DNA of 64,000 nt from Aquiluna sp. (GTDB lineage: Bacteria > Actinomycetota > Actinomycetes > Actinomycetales > Microbacteriaceae): NCBI GenBank assembly GCA_017854485.1, contig JAFMHN010000004.1, positions 1-64,000 on the forward strand. Direction: 5' to 3'. The notes beneath the pieces were generated by a model. That model was not told the DNA's origin, made no database searches, and was given only the letters and a program-made list of their open reading frames with translations. Below are positions 37,164 to 45,005 of the stretch, piece by piece (position 1 is the first letter of the stretch; every line of letters begins with the position of its first letter). A program made the position numbers and the translations under genes.

Positions 37164-37939
37164 ACAGTAGCTAGCACCGCGGCAAAGCCGGCGGTCGCAA
37201 CAAAACTCAGATCTGCGGCTGTCACCAACGCAACAGCATCAGCTGATGAAACATTTTCACCGAACAGCTTTAGCGCTTCGGCACCACCACTTATCAAGGC
37301 GGTTGCCCAAATGTCAGCAACCACTAGGTCTTTGGCAACCACTGTTGCCTGGATGTAATCGGAACTGTCAGCAGCTCGCCAAATGTGTTCACCGCGCTCC
37401 GAACGACCACTGGTGGCAACGGCGCGAAACTTAGACCCGGCAAGATCCAAAACCATGTTTGAACCGGCAGCTTCATCCGCCACTGAACGCAGGTTGGATA
37501 ACCCCACTTTGTTCAACAGCGGTGAGGTCAAATCCTGGCTCAAGTAGATGTCGCCACCGGCATTCAAGGTGAATTGACGAACGCCATTTGCTTCCAGATA
37601 TTGAGCTGCATTTCTAGCTGCCCAGGATTTCACTAGACCGGATGGGTCGTAGGTGCCATCAGGTGAAACGGGGTCGAAGAAGCCGCCAGTGATTGCTTTC
37701 CAGTCCGTTGCATCTGCCCGGATTTTGCGCTGAACACTGCTGGCCGAATCCCATGATGCAGCACCTGAGTTCAGCTGACTGATTTCAGATTCCGGCTTAT
37801 AAAGACTGAAAGTCTCATCAGCGTCCCGCAGCACATCCATGGCTCCACCACAAAAACGAGAAAGCTCGTCATCGGAAATGTTGTCATCGACCTGAAACAG
37901 GAACACCGTTCCCATGCATTCGGCTGAGTAGCTAAACAC
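37160..37939 (-). CDS. apbE: FAD:protein FMN transferase (ApbE family)
   Basis: 259 residues, slightly short. Transfers FMN from FAD to a Thr of target proteins. Signature segments: MGTVFLFQ near the N-terminus, FDPVSPDGTYDPSGLVKSWAA, NAGGDIYLS and AVATSGRSERG; the Mg-binding end region is visible as VADIWATAL. I see no clear signal peptide in the annotated start, which is unusual because many ApbE proteins are exported; a short hydrophobic N-terminus is missing. Its target is very likely the FMN-binding protein encoded next door. Confidence 0.9.
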   Translation of the reverse strand: MFSYSAECMGTVFLFQVDDNISDDELSRFCGGAMDVLRDADETFSLYKPESEISQLNSGAASWDSASSVQRKIRADATDWKAITGGFFDPVSPDGTYDPSGLVKSWAARNAAQYLEANGVRQFTLNAGGDIYLSQDLTSPLLNKVGLSNLRSVADEAAGSNMVLDLAGSKFRAVATSGRSERGEHIWRAADSSDYIQATVVAKDLVVADIWATALISGGAEALKLFGENVSSADAVALVTAADLSFVATAGFAAVLATV

Positions 37940-37952
37940 TTAGTTTGAGTCT

Positions 37953-38729
37953 TTAGTCGTCGTCGTGATCTTCGTCGTGGTCGTCGTGGTGATCATCGTC
38001 GTGGTCGTCATCGTGGTCCTCGTAGTGATCGTCATCGTGGTCATCAGAGTAGCTCTTCGAGGACGCGCCAGAGCCAGAAGCGGTGGGAGTAGGGCTCGAA
38101 GTGTTGCCTGAGGCACTGCTTGAGGTGGCGGGAGTCGTTGCCGAGGTTCCATAGCCACCAGTGGCGGCAGCGGTCGTGCCACCCGATCCTGCAGTAGGAG
38201 TCGGGCTAGAGACAGAACCTGCGGAAGAAATTGGCTCCAGTGGGACGCTTGCGCTGGCAGGAGATGGAGAACTGGAAGGCGTGGTCGCTGGAGTGCTAGT
38301 AGGAGCTGGAGAACTGGACGGCGTGGTCGCTGGAGTGCTAGTAGGAGCCGGTGCAGCGGCAATCGCGGTTGGCAATGGGTCACCCAGTGCGTGAGTCTCG
38401 ATTGTTACTGTGCCAGCGGCCTGGCCAGCTGCAGCGCTATTGCTTGTCACAGTTGGAACGCTCACGCCGGTGGCGTCAGTAGTCTGAGCAGCGGCACCTG
38501 CAGCTGTCTGACTAGGTGCGCTAGCCGGGGTCTGATCTGCGGCGGGAGTAGACGCCAGTCCAAAGGCAGAGCCAACGGCTGCGGTCTCCTGCACGACAAA
38601 GGCTCCAACGCTAGGCATCGCAATGGAAATCGCGGTTGCAACGGAACCAACCGCAATTACAGTCGACCCGATTCGGGACATGGCACTGGGCTTGCGGTTA
38701 TCAAACTCGTATCGCTTATTTGTCATCAT
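37953..38729 (-). CDS. Asp/His-tailed envelope protein with Ser/Thr/Pro linker
   Basis: 258 residues, unknown family. N-terminal basic part, then one hydrophobic segment (about 20-48), an Ala/Thr-rich domain, a Ser/Thr/Pro/Ala linker that includes a 14-residue unit repeated in tandem (PTSTPATTPSSSP-like), a Gly/Thr/Ser stretch, and a final 35 residues made almost only of Asp, His and Glu (DDHDDDHYEDHDDDH...). Such a tail would bind divalent metals. The start is one of two adjacent ATGs after GAGGGGAAG. It lies 13 bases upstream of the apbE start on the same strand, so it belongs with the flavin module. A metal or iron capture role is a guess. Confidence 0.75.
   Translation of the reverse strand: MMTNKRYEFDNRKPSAMSRIGSTVIAVGSVATAISIAMPSVGAFVVQETAAVGSAFGLASTPAADQTPASAPSQTAAGAAAQTTDATGVSVPTVTSNSAAAGQAAGTVTIETHALGDPLPTAIAAAPAPTSTPATTPSSSPAPTSTPATTPSSSPSPASASVPLEPISSAGSVSSPTPTAGSGGTTAAATGGYGTSATTPATSSSASGNTSSPTPTASGSGASSKSYSDDHDDDHYEDHDDDHDDDHHDDHDEDHDDD
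38266..38349. repeat. Two tandem copies of a 42-base unit inside the Asp/His-tailed gene
   Basis: Units 38266-38307 and 38308-38349 differ at two positions. They encode the repeated Pro/Thr/Ser segment of the linker and suggest recent in-frame duplication. Confidence 0.85.
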
Positions 38730-38784
38730 CTTCCCCTCTATACCTAGAAGCTAAGCAACACCCGGTGAGTTGCCGGTTAGAGGA

Positions 38785-38802
38785 AGATTAGATTTCTCTC
38801 AT
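38785..38802 (-). promoter_or_regulatory. Shared 18-base motif upstream of the Asp/His-tailed gene
   Basis: Minus strand ATGAGAGAAATCTAATCT, 56 bases before the start at 38729. It overlaps the last codons of the DUF2231 gene. Fifteen of 18 bases match the motif before the two-component operon (35123-35140). Confidence 0.4.
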
Positions 38803-39285
38803 GTTCGAGTGTTGATCAACCTGGACCGCGCTGGCATTGCTCCAAACCGCTTCTGCTCCTGAGTGTCCAACCACGAAGGTCATTGCGCTTGCGCCGATAG
38901 CAGCGGCTACAGCGAGGAACCCAATAACACCGGTTAGCCTTTTGGACCAACCGGAGCGAATTGCAAACCAAAACAAGACCGCAATGGCTGCTGTTGCTAA
39001 AGCAACAGGCACCATCTTTTCTCCGAATTCCTCATGCAGATCCGGCTCATAGGTTGCTTCACCGAGCGCTTCACCAGACTGCTGAGCGATGAAGACGAAT
39101 GGGATAGTCAGAACCAGCCCCAAAGTTGAAATGCCGAGGTAGCGCTTGCGGAAGCTTGGCCACATCGCTGCCAGTGCAACTAAGAGTGCGGTTACCGGAA
39201 ACAGGACAACAGCAAAGTGCACTGCCAATGGATGCAGTGGCAGATCGCCAAAATACAAAAAGAACTCTTCCAACTTGCTAACCAA
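38788..39285 (-). CDS. DUF2231 membrane protein
   Basis: 165 residues with four membrane helices (about 20-40, 47-68, 91-108, 117-138). The first holds the DUF2231 signature DLPLHPLAVHFAVVLFP, whose paired His are candidates for haem or metal binding. A further acidic His-containing loop (EPDLHEEFGEK) lies between helices 2 and 3. Located between the heliorhodopsin terminator and the Asp/His-tailed gene; probably linked to the redox module (inference). No function is established for the family. Confidence 0.82.
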   Translation of the reverse strand: MVSKLEEFFLYFGDLPLHPLAVHFAVVLFPVTALLVALAAMWPSFRKRYLGISTLGLVLTIPFVFIAQQSGEALGEATYEPDLHEEFGEKMVPVALATAAIAVLFWFAIRSGWSKRLTGVIGFLAVAAAIGASAMTFVVGHSGAEAVWSNASAVQVDQHSNMREI

Positions 39286-39376
39286 TCACTTATTTTGCGG
39301 CTTTGACAAAACCCAAAGATAGCAACCAAAGCAGTTTCTGAACTGGAACAAACCATGGAGAAGACTGTGAAAACAA

Positions 39377-39406
39377 AAACACCCGGCAGTTGCCTGCCGG
39401 GTGTTT
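39377..39406 (-). terminator. Rho-independent terminator of the heliorhodopsin operon
   Basis: Perfect stem ACACCCGGCAG/CTGCCGGGTGT with a four-base loop, extended by A-T pairs, followed on the minus strand by TTTTTGTTTT. It sits 15 bases after the heliorhodopsin stop and separates it from the DUF2231 gene. Confidence 0.88.
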
Positions 39407-39421
39407 GTGTGTGTGACTTTT

Positions 39422-40225
39422 CTAGCTAACCAAAGCCGGAATGATTGCTCCGGAGAATACCTGCCATGCCAAAACCGTCTTAGCAACCAGGCTAAGGGTG
39501 ATGTAGGTGGACTCACCAAATAGGTAGTTCTTCCAAGGCCCAATCTGCTTGTACTGGAAGGCCTGGTTGAAACCGAAGGTGTTGAAGAACAGAAACAGCG
39601 CAACAACAATTCCATAGACAAAGCCTGGGATGTCGGATGCGTTGGTCGCCCCTGGCTGCCAGATGTAGAGAACAAGAATCAACCAAGGCACGATTCCGGT
39701 CATTGAACCGAAAATAAACGGAAGGCCCTTGCCGTTACCAGGAGTTTCGTACTTCTCCTGAAGGGCACCGAACAGGATCATCGACGCGTTCACGGCAAAA
39801 ATTGCGACTAGCGCCGCGATGTCGGTAATTCCGTTTAGCAGGGCGATGCAGAAAATCATCACTGATGAGCTCAGTGAGTACTCAACCCAACGGAAGTAGT
39901 TGTGGTTGAGCTTCAGGCCCCCCTTATAGCGCTCGAAGAACATTGGGGAAGAAATGATGAAGTGGAACAGCGCAGATAGCGCCAAGAATCCAACGATTCC
40001 GGCACCGATGTTTACATCAAACAGGGTTACTACGTCCGCGGGGCTGTTTACTCCCGGAGGGCCGGTTGGGTACTCAATTTTTACTGGGAACAAAATTTGG
40101 TAGTCGAGCAGTGTCAAAACATATGAGAACCCAATCGCCTGGACTAGGTGCAGGAAGCCGGCAACTACGTTGTAGCGCCTCAGTCTTGCGATGTACTCAT
40201 CTGGAGTTCTGGTTTTCTTGGCCAT
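39422..40225 (-). CDS. Heliorhodopsin
   Basis: 267 residues, seven membrane helices. The last helix carries SLVAKTVLAWQVF, with Lys 249 as the retinal Schiff-base residue. RWVEYSLSSSVM in helix 3 holds the counterion Glu in the position used by heliorhodopsins, and the long N-terminus (RLRRYNVVAGFLHLVQAIGF) fits their inverted topology (N-terminus inside). Not a pump-type proteorhodopsin or actinorhodopsin: the DTD-like pump triplet is absent. Heliorhodopsins bind retinal and are light responsive; their role remains debated. The start ATG lies 31 bases after the MMPL stop, so the two are probably one transcript, ended by the strong terminator at 39377. Confidence 0.93.
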   Translation of the reverse strand: MAKKTRTPDEYIARLRRYNVVAGFLHLVQAIGFSYVLTLLDYQILFPVKIEYPTGPPGVNSPADVVTLFDVNIGAGIVGFLALSALFHFIISSPMFFERYKGGLKLNHNYFRWVEYSLSSSVMIFCIALLNGITDIAALVAIFAVNASMILFGALQEKYETPGNGKGLPFIFGSMTGIVPWLILVLYIWQPGATNASDIPGFVYGIVVALFLFFNTFGFNQAFQYKQIGPWKNYLFGESTYITLSLVAKTVLAWQVFSGAIIPALVS

Positions 40226-40256
40226 GATTAGCCCTTTCAGATTTATTACTAAAAGC

Positions 40257-42818
40257 CTAGGCCTGAATGTGACTTCGCTCTAGCTTGGCACCCTCAACGT
40301 CAACATCCGGCAAGAGTCGATCTAGCCACTGCGGAATCCACCAGGCGGACTTTCCGAGCAGGGTCATCACCGCTGGCATCAGCAGCAACCTCACCAAGAA
40401 GGCATCAATTAGCACGCCCATCGCTAGGCCAAAGCCCATTGGCTTCATGATCGCAAGGTGCGAGAAGGCAAAGCCACCGAACACAGCAATCATGATGATT
40501 GCTGCGGCCACGACCACGGCGCGACCTAGGTGCATGCCGTAGTTGATGGACTCGTTTGCCGACTTCCCGTGCACATAGGCTTCGCGCATTCCGGAGACCA
40601 AGAACAACTGGTAGTCCATGGCCAACCCAAAAGTAATTCCGATCAGGATGGTCGGAAGGAAGCTGAGTAGTGGACCGGCTTGATAAACACCGAATAGGTC
40701 AGCCAGCCAACCCCACTGATAAACGGCGACAACTGCACCAAGGGTTGCAAACACGGTTAGCAAAAAGCCGCCGGTAGCAATCAGTGGCACCAGCAAAGAC
40801 CTGAACACGACAATCAACAGCACCAGCGACAGCAGAATTACGGTTCCCAGGTAGAGCGGCAGAACGTCGGCAAGTTTTTTGGACATGTCGATGTTGATGG
40901 CCGCGATGCCGGTGACTTCCATGCTCACCGAAAGGCTCTGCTCGAGCTCGGCACCGAGGTCGCGAATGTCAAACACCAGCTGCTCGGTTGATTCACTGGT
41001 TGGTCCATCTTCGGGAATTACAGCAAACATCAACTCAGTTCCGGATTCACTGACTCCAGCAGGCAGCACGCTGGCAACCGATGCCAGCGAACTAAGCTCT
41101 GTGGCAAGTGTTGCTTGCAGCTCCAACTGCTCTAGATCTTCAAGCGATTCTGGCAACTGAGCGATAGCAACCAGGTTACCGTTAGCCCCAGCCCCAAAGC
41201 TGTCGGCGATCAGGTTGTAGGACTTGTTGGCAGTTGAATCTGGCGACTCGGATCCACCATCAGGCAGCGCAAGTCGAAGACTCGATGCCGGGATTGCCAA
41301 AATGCCAAGTGCTGCGATGACTGAAACCATCACCAAAATAGGGTGTCGATTTGCAAGCACTGGTCTGGTTGAGGCAGTGTTTTCAACCGGGCTAGCGTCC
41401 TGGCTCGCCCCGAGTTCCTGCAACTTTGCGCGTTCAGACTTGGTAAGCACACGCATACCCGCCAGCCCCAGTACAGCCGGGACCAGGCTCAGTGCGACCA
41501 GCACCGCGACCACGATCGACAGCGCACCGGCACTACCCATCAGACCCAGAAATCCCACCCCGGTTAGATTCAGCGCCAGCAGCGCAATTATTACGGTCAC
41601 TCCGGCAAACACCACTGCGTTTCCGCTGGTTCCGTTGGCAAGACCAATCGACTTGTGAAGCTCGATCCCAGACTTCAGCTGACGACGGTGACGATTGAGA
41701 ATGAACAGCGAATAGTCAATCCCAACGGCAAGCCCGAGCATGATGCCAAGTAGCGGTGTGGTGCTGGTCATTTCAATGACCGAAGACAGCGCGAAGGTGA
41801 TTGCCGCTGAAATGGCAACACCGGCAATCGCAGCAATGACCGGAAGACCCGCACCAATGAAGGTTCGTAGCATCACAATCAACACCAGTGCCGCAACAAG
41901 CAAACCGATTACTTCGCCAATGCCCAGCAGGCCATCAAGCGAGAAAACTAGTGACTGCGAAAACTCAACCTGGACCGAGCTCGGGGTTAGATCTTTGATT
42001 AGTGAAACCAGAGAGCCGGCAAGAGCCTCATCAATCTCACTGATTTGAACATCGAAGTAGATATTTGCAAGCGCGGTTAGCCCGTCGCTGGAGACGATTC
42101 CAAAACCTGATGCGGCATCAAGCAGGGCGGCTCCGGAATCTAAAGAGCGCTGGGCAAGCAGCGCTTCAGTTTTTCCGGCATCGAGCGCGTCTTGAGCGGC
42201 TGCAAGCTGTTCTTCGGCTACCTGGATTTGTGCAAGGCCTGCCTGAACTTCAAAAAGGTTTGCCTGCAATTGGTCAACCCCGGGTAATCCGGCAGCGCTT
42301 ACTTGGTCGATCCCAGCCAAAACCGCTTGCTCCTGCTCAACCAGGAATGCTTTGTTGTCGGCGAGTTCAGCAAGTGCTTCATCAATCGAGTCCTGCCCAG
42401 CTACCAGGTCAAGCTGACCTTGCGCTAAATCCTTGGCCCCTTGCGCTAGGTCTGCTCGCTGCTTATCAAGAGATGCTTGGGCGTCAAATGGATCAAGCGC
42501 TTGATTGACACCGGAAATCTGCTGAACCGCAGCTAGCAGAGCGGCAATCTCAGCTCTTTCTTGATCTGTGAACGGGACCGAGTCCGCCTTGTGGAAGACC
42601 GCTTGACCGACGCCGCGCCCGGCATCTGGGAAAGTTTCCTGCAGCTGATAGACCAGGTCCTGTGACGGGATGCCATCCAAGGTCACACTCGAGCTGAGTT
42701 TTCCGCCAGCAAATACTGCGGCTGCCCCCGAGCCCAAAATCGCAATTAACCAGATAGAGATAACTAGAAGTGCTTTTCGGGCAGAAAATTTTCCTAGGCG
42801 GTAGAGCAGCTCGGCCAT
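40257..42818 (-). CDS. MMPL-family RND transporter
   Basis: 853 residues from the ATG at 42818 (GGAA six bases upstream; the track adds eight codons). Two MMPL halves of about six helices each: helix 1 near residue 18-40, a large first external domain (about 45-295) with long Ala/Leu/Gln/Asp-rich helices likely to form a coiled coil, helices 2-6 containing GLAVGIDYSLFILNRHRR, a second external domain (about 500-645), and a second helix bundle with TFGLAMDYQLFLVSG. The two GxxxDY(S/Q)LF motifs are the proton-relay sites. MmpL-type proteins export lipids or hydrophobic molecules in actinobacteria; substrate unknown. It heads the operon containing heliorhodopsin. Confidence 0.92.
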   Translation of the reverse strand: MAELLYRLGKFSARKALLVISIWLIAILGSGAAAVFAGGKLSSSVTLDGIPSQDLVYQLQETFPDAGRGVGQAVFHKADSVPFTDQERAEIAALLAAVQQISGVNQALDPFDAQASLDKQRADLAQGAKDLAQGQLDLVAGQDSIDEALAELADNKAFLVEQEQAVLAGIDQVSAAGLPGVDQLQANLFEVQAGLAQIQVAEEQLAAAQDALDAGKTEALLAQRSLDSGAALLDAASGFGIVSSDGLTALANIYFDVQISEIDEALAGSLVSLIKDLTPSSVQVEFSQSLVFSLDGLLGIGEVIGLLVAALVLIVMLRTFIGAGLPVIAAIAGVAISAAITFALSSVIEMTSTTPLLGIMLGLAVGIDYSLFILNRHRRQLKSGIELHKSIGLANGTSGNAVVFAGVTVIIALLALNLTGVGFLGLMGSAGALSIVVAVLVALSLVPAVLGLAGMRVLTKSERAKLQELGASQDASPVENTASTRPVLANRHPILVMVSVIAALGILAIPASSLRLALPDGGSESPDSTANKSYNLIADSFGAGANGNLVAIAQLPESLEDLEQLELQATLATELSSLASVASVLPAGVSESGTELMFAVIPEDGPTSESTEQLVFDIRDLGAELEQSLSVSMEVTGIAAINIDMSKKLADVLPLYLGTVILLSLVLLIVVFRSLLVPLIATGGFLLTVFATLGAVVAVYQWGWLADLFGVYQAGPLLSFLPTILIGITFGLAMDYQLFLVSGMREAYVHGKSANESINYGMHLGRAVVVAAAIIMIAVFGGFAFSHLAIMKPMGFGLAMGVLIDAFLVRLLLMPAVMTLLGKSAWWIPQWLDRLLPDVDVEGAKLERSHIQA

Positions 42819-42992
42819 GTGTTCCAATTCAAATCGTGGCACGCCGTGCCTAGGTGAGAGTTTTGCTAATGCTACGAGAGCTCGCTGGGTGCCAGCTGAG
42901 ATTCAGGTTGCGCTCTATGACAACCATGTTTGGGCTCGCAATCATTCCCAGCTTCGCTAACCTTTGACTAGCAACTGAGACAAGGAGCTGCG

Positions 42993-43412
42993 GTGGCAGG
43001 CAACGACCAGAGCTTTACCCCAGAAGAGCGAAAAGCGATGCGGGAGCGAGCCAAAGAACTCAAAAACCAAAGCAACAAGGCTGCTGCCGAGGCAGACGTA
43101 ATGGCAAAGATTGCCGAAATGTCCGGCACCGACAAGGCAATGGCTCAAAAGATTCACGAGCTAGTCAAGAGTCATGCCCCAGATCTTGATGCCAAGACTT
43201 GGTACGGGATGCCGGCCTATGCCAAAGATGGCAAAACAATTTTGTTCTTTCAGTCGGCCGGAAAATTCAAGGTTCGCTACGCAACTCTCGGTTTCAGCGA
43301 GAACGCCAATCTAGACCAGGGTCCGATGTGGCCAAACGCCTATGCACTGACCAAAATTGATGCCGCCACGGAAAAGGAAATCATCAGGCTGATAAAGCTT
43401 GCCGTGAGCTAA
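42993..43412 (+). CDS. DUF1801/YdhG-like protein
   Basis: 139 residues. N-terminal charged helix (about 8-40, Lys/Glu/Ala-rich) then the DUF1801 core: KIHELVKSHAPDLDAKTWYGMPAYAKDGKTILFFQSAGKFKVRYATLGF, and a closing helix. Related to the 'iron chaperone' fold group (YdhG/Fra-like), though function is unproven. GTG start with AGGAG seven bases upstream. Confidence 0.82.
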   Translation: MAGNDQSFTPEERKAMRERAKELKNQSNKAAAEADVMAKIAEMSGTDKAMAQKIHELVKSHAPDLDAKTWYGMPAYAKDGKTILFFQSAGKFKVRYATLGFSENANLDQGPMWPNAYALTKIDAATEKEIIRLIKLAVS

Positions 43413-43517
43413 CATCGAAAGCTATTTAGGAGCAGGCCCAGGCAAAACTTCCAGCGGCAATTAGTGCTAGCTTGCTATCTGGAGATCTCGTAATCTCAAA
43501 CATCGGTTAGGAACCAA

Positions 43518-45005
43518 ATGAAGCAAATCGCGCACTACATAAATGGCGAAAACCACAAGGGCAGTTCAAACAGAACAGCGCCTGTTTTTGATCCCGCTCT
43601 CGGCAAGGCAGTTAGTGAAGTCTCACTTGCCAATCAAGCTGACATCGCAGCCGCCATCGCTTCAGCTAAGGCAGCTTTTCCTGCCTGGCGAGACACCTCT
43701 CTGGCAAAGCGTCAGCAAATTATTTTTAAGTTCAGAGAGCTCCTGAACCAGCGCAAGCATGAGCTTGCCGAAATCATCACCGCCGAACACGGCAAGGTGC
43801 TCTCGGACGCCCTAGGTGAAATTACCAGAGGCCAAGAGGTTGTTGAGTTTGCCTGTGGCATGCCACACCTTCTCAAGGGTGAGTACTCCGAAAATGCCTC
43901 CACCAGCGTTGATGTTTATTCGATCAAGCAGCCACTTGGAGTGGTTGGAATTATCAGCCCGTTTAACTTCCCAGCAATGGTTCCGATGTGGTTCTTCCCA
44001 GTGGCGCTTGCTGCCGGAAACACTGTGATCTTAAAGCCGAGCGAAAAAGACCCAAGTGCTGCAATCTGGATGGCTGAACTCTGGACTGAAGCGGGCTTGC
44101 CTGCCGGAGTGTTCAACGTGCTGCAGGGCGACAAGGAATCAGTGGACGGCCTGATCGAAAGCGATGACGTTGCCTCAATTAGCTTCGTGGGCTCGACTCC
44201 AATTGCCCAGTACATTTACGAGAACTCTGCTCGCAAGGGCAAGCGAGTTCAGGCGCTCGGCGGCGCAAAGAACCACATGCTGGTCCTTCCTGATGCCGAC
44301 CTAAACCTTGTTGCTGACTCTGCTGTAAATGCCGGCTTCGGTTCTGCCGGAGAGCGCTGCATGGCAATCTCGGTAGTGGTTGCAGTTGAGCCGGTAGCCG
44401 ACGAAATGATTGAAAAGATCGTCGAAAAAATGTCTCAAATCAAGGTTGGTGACGGCCGCCGCTCCTGCGACATGGGACCGCTGGTTACCAAGGAACACCG
44501 TGACAAAGTTGCTGGCTATATCGAAATCGCGAGCGCCGACGGAGCAGAGGTAGTAGTCGATGGCCGCAACGTTGAGCCAGACGGCGATCAGGCTGGTTTC
44601 TGGCTTGGACCAACCCTTATTGATCAGGTGCCGACGACTTCCAAGGTCTACCAAGAAGAAATCTTTGGCCCTGTGCTAAGCGTTGTCAGGGTTAAATCCT
44701 TCGATGAGGGCCTTGAGCTCATCAATGGCGGTGCATTTGGAAACGGAACCGCGGTATTCACCAACGATGGTGGTGCCGCAAGGAGGTTCCAGAACGAGGT
44801 TCAGGTCGGCATGATCGGAATCAACGTTCCAATTCCGGTGCCGGTTGCTTACTTCTCCTTCGGCGGCTGGAAGCACTCGCTGTTTGGAGACTCCAGAGCA
44901 CACGGCGAGGAAGGCTTCCGCTTCTTCACGCAGACCAAGGTGGTCACCTCCCGCTGGCTGGACCCCAGCCACGGCGGCCTAAACCTAGGCTTCCCTCAGA
45001 ACTAA
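43518..45005 (+). CDS. mmsA: CoA-acylating methylmalonate-semialdehyde dehydrogenase
   Basis: 495 residues. Aldehyde dehydrogenase that converts (methyl)malonate semialdehyde to propionyl- or acetyl-CoA in valine and inositol breakdown. Family traits: HYINGENHKGSS at the N-terminus, GIISPFNFPAMVPMWFFP, the catalytic Cys in GSAGERCMAISVVV, and NGTAVFTNDGGAARRF. The subfamily hallmark is the GQRCMA-type motif with Met/Ala after Cys, seen here as GERCMA. Stand-alone gene; converges on hrpA with a four-base stop overlap. Confidence 0.93.
   Translation: MKQIAHYINGENHKGSSNRTAPVFDPALGKAVSEVSLANQADIAAAIASAKAAFPAWRDTSLAKRQQIIFKFRELLNQRKHELAEIITAEHGKVLSDALGEITRGQEVVEFACGMPHLLKGEYSENASTSVDVYSIKQPLGVVGIISPFNFPAMVPMWFFPVALAAGNTVILKPSEKDPSAAIWMAELWTEAGLPAGVFNVLQGDKESVDGLIESDDVASISFVGSTPIAQYIYENSARKGKRVQALGGAKNHMLVLPDADLNLVADSAVNAGFGSAGERCMAISVVVAVEPVADEMIEKIVEKMSQIKVGDGRRSCDMGPLVTKEHRDKVAGYIEIASADGAEVVVDGRNVEPDGDQAGFWLGPTLIDQVPTTSKVYQEEIFGPVLSVVRVKSFDEGLELINGGAFGNGTAVFTNDGGAARRFQNEVQVGMIGINVPIPVPVAYFSFGGWKHSLFGDSRAHGEEGFRFFTQTKVVTSRWLDPSHGGLNLGFPQN

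Noticed and set aside
37953-38050. GTC/GTG-rich repeat looked like a microsatellite or CRISPR-like array
   Set aside because: It is coding sequence for the Asp/His tail; there are no regular spacers.
37940-38383. Minus-strand ORF of 147 residues rich in Leu/Pro/Arg/Thr
   Set aside because: It is a frame shadow of the Asp/His-tailed gene. Its composition follows from the repetitive GAC/CAC and TCN/CCN codons, and it has no ribosome site.
42850-42875. GTGAGAGTTTTGCTAATGC near the MMPL start as a third copy of the shared redox-module motif
   Set aside because: The two halves are spaced two bases further apart and it lies on the opposite strand, so the match is not convincing.
44179-44654. Minus-strand ORFs inside mmsA
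   Set aside because: Shadows of an intact, well-conserved dehydrogenase on the plus strand.
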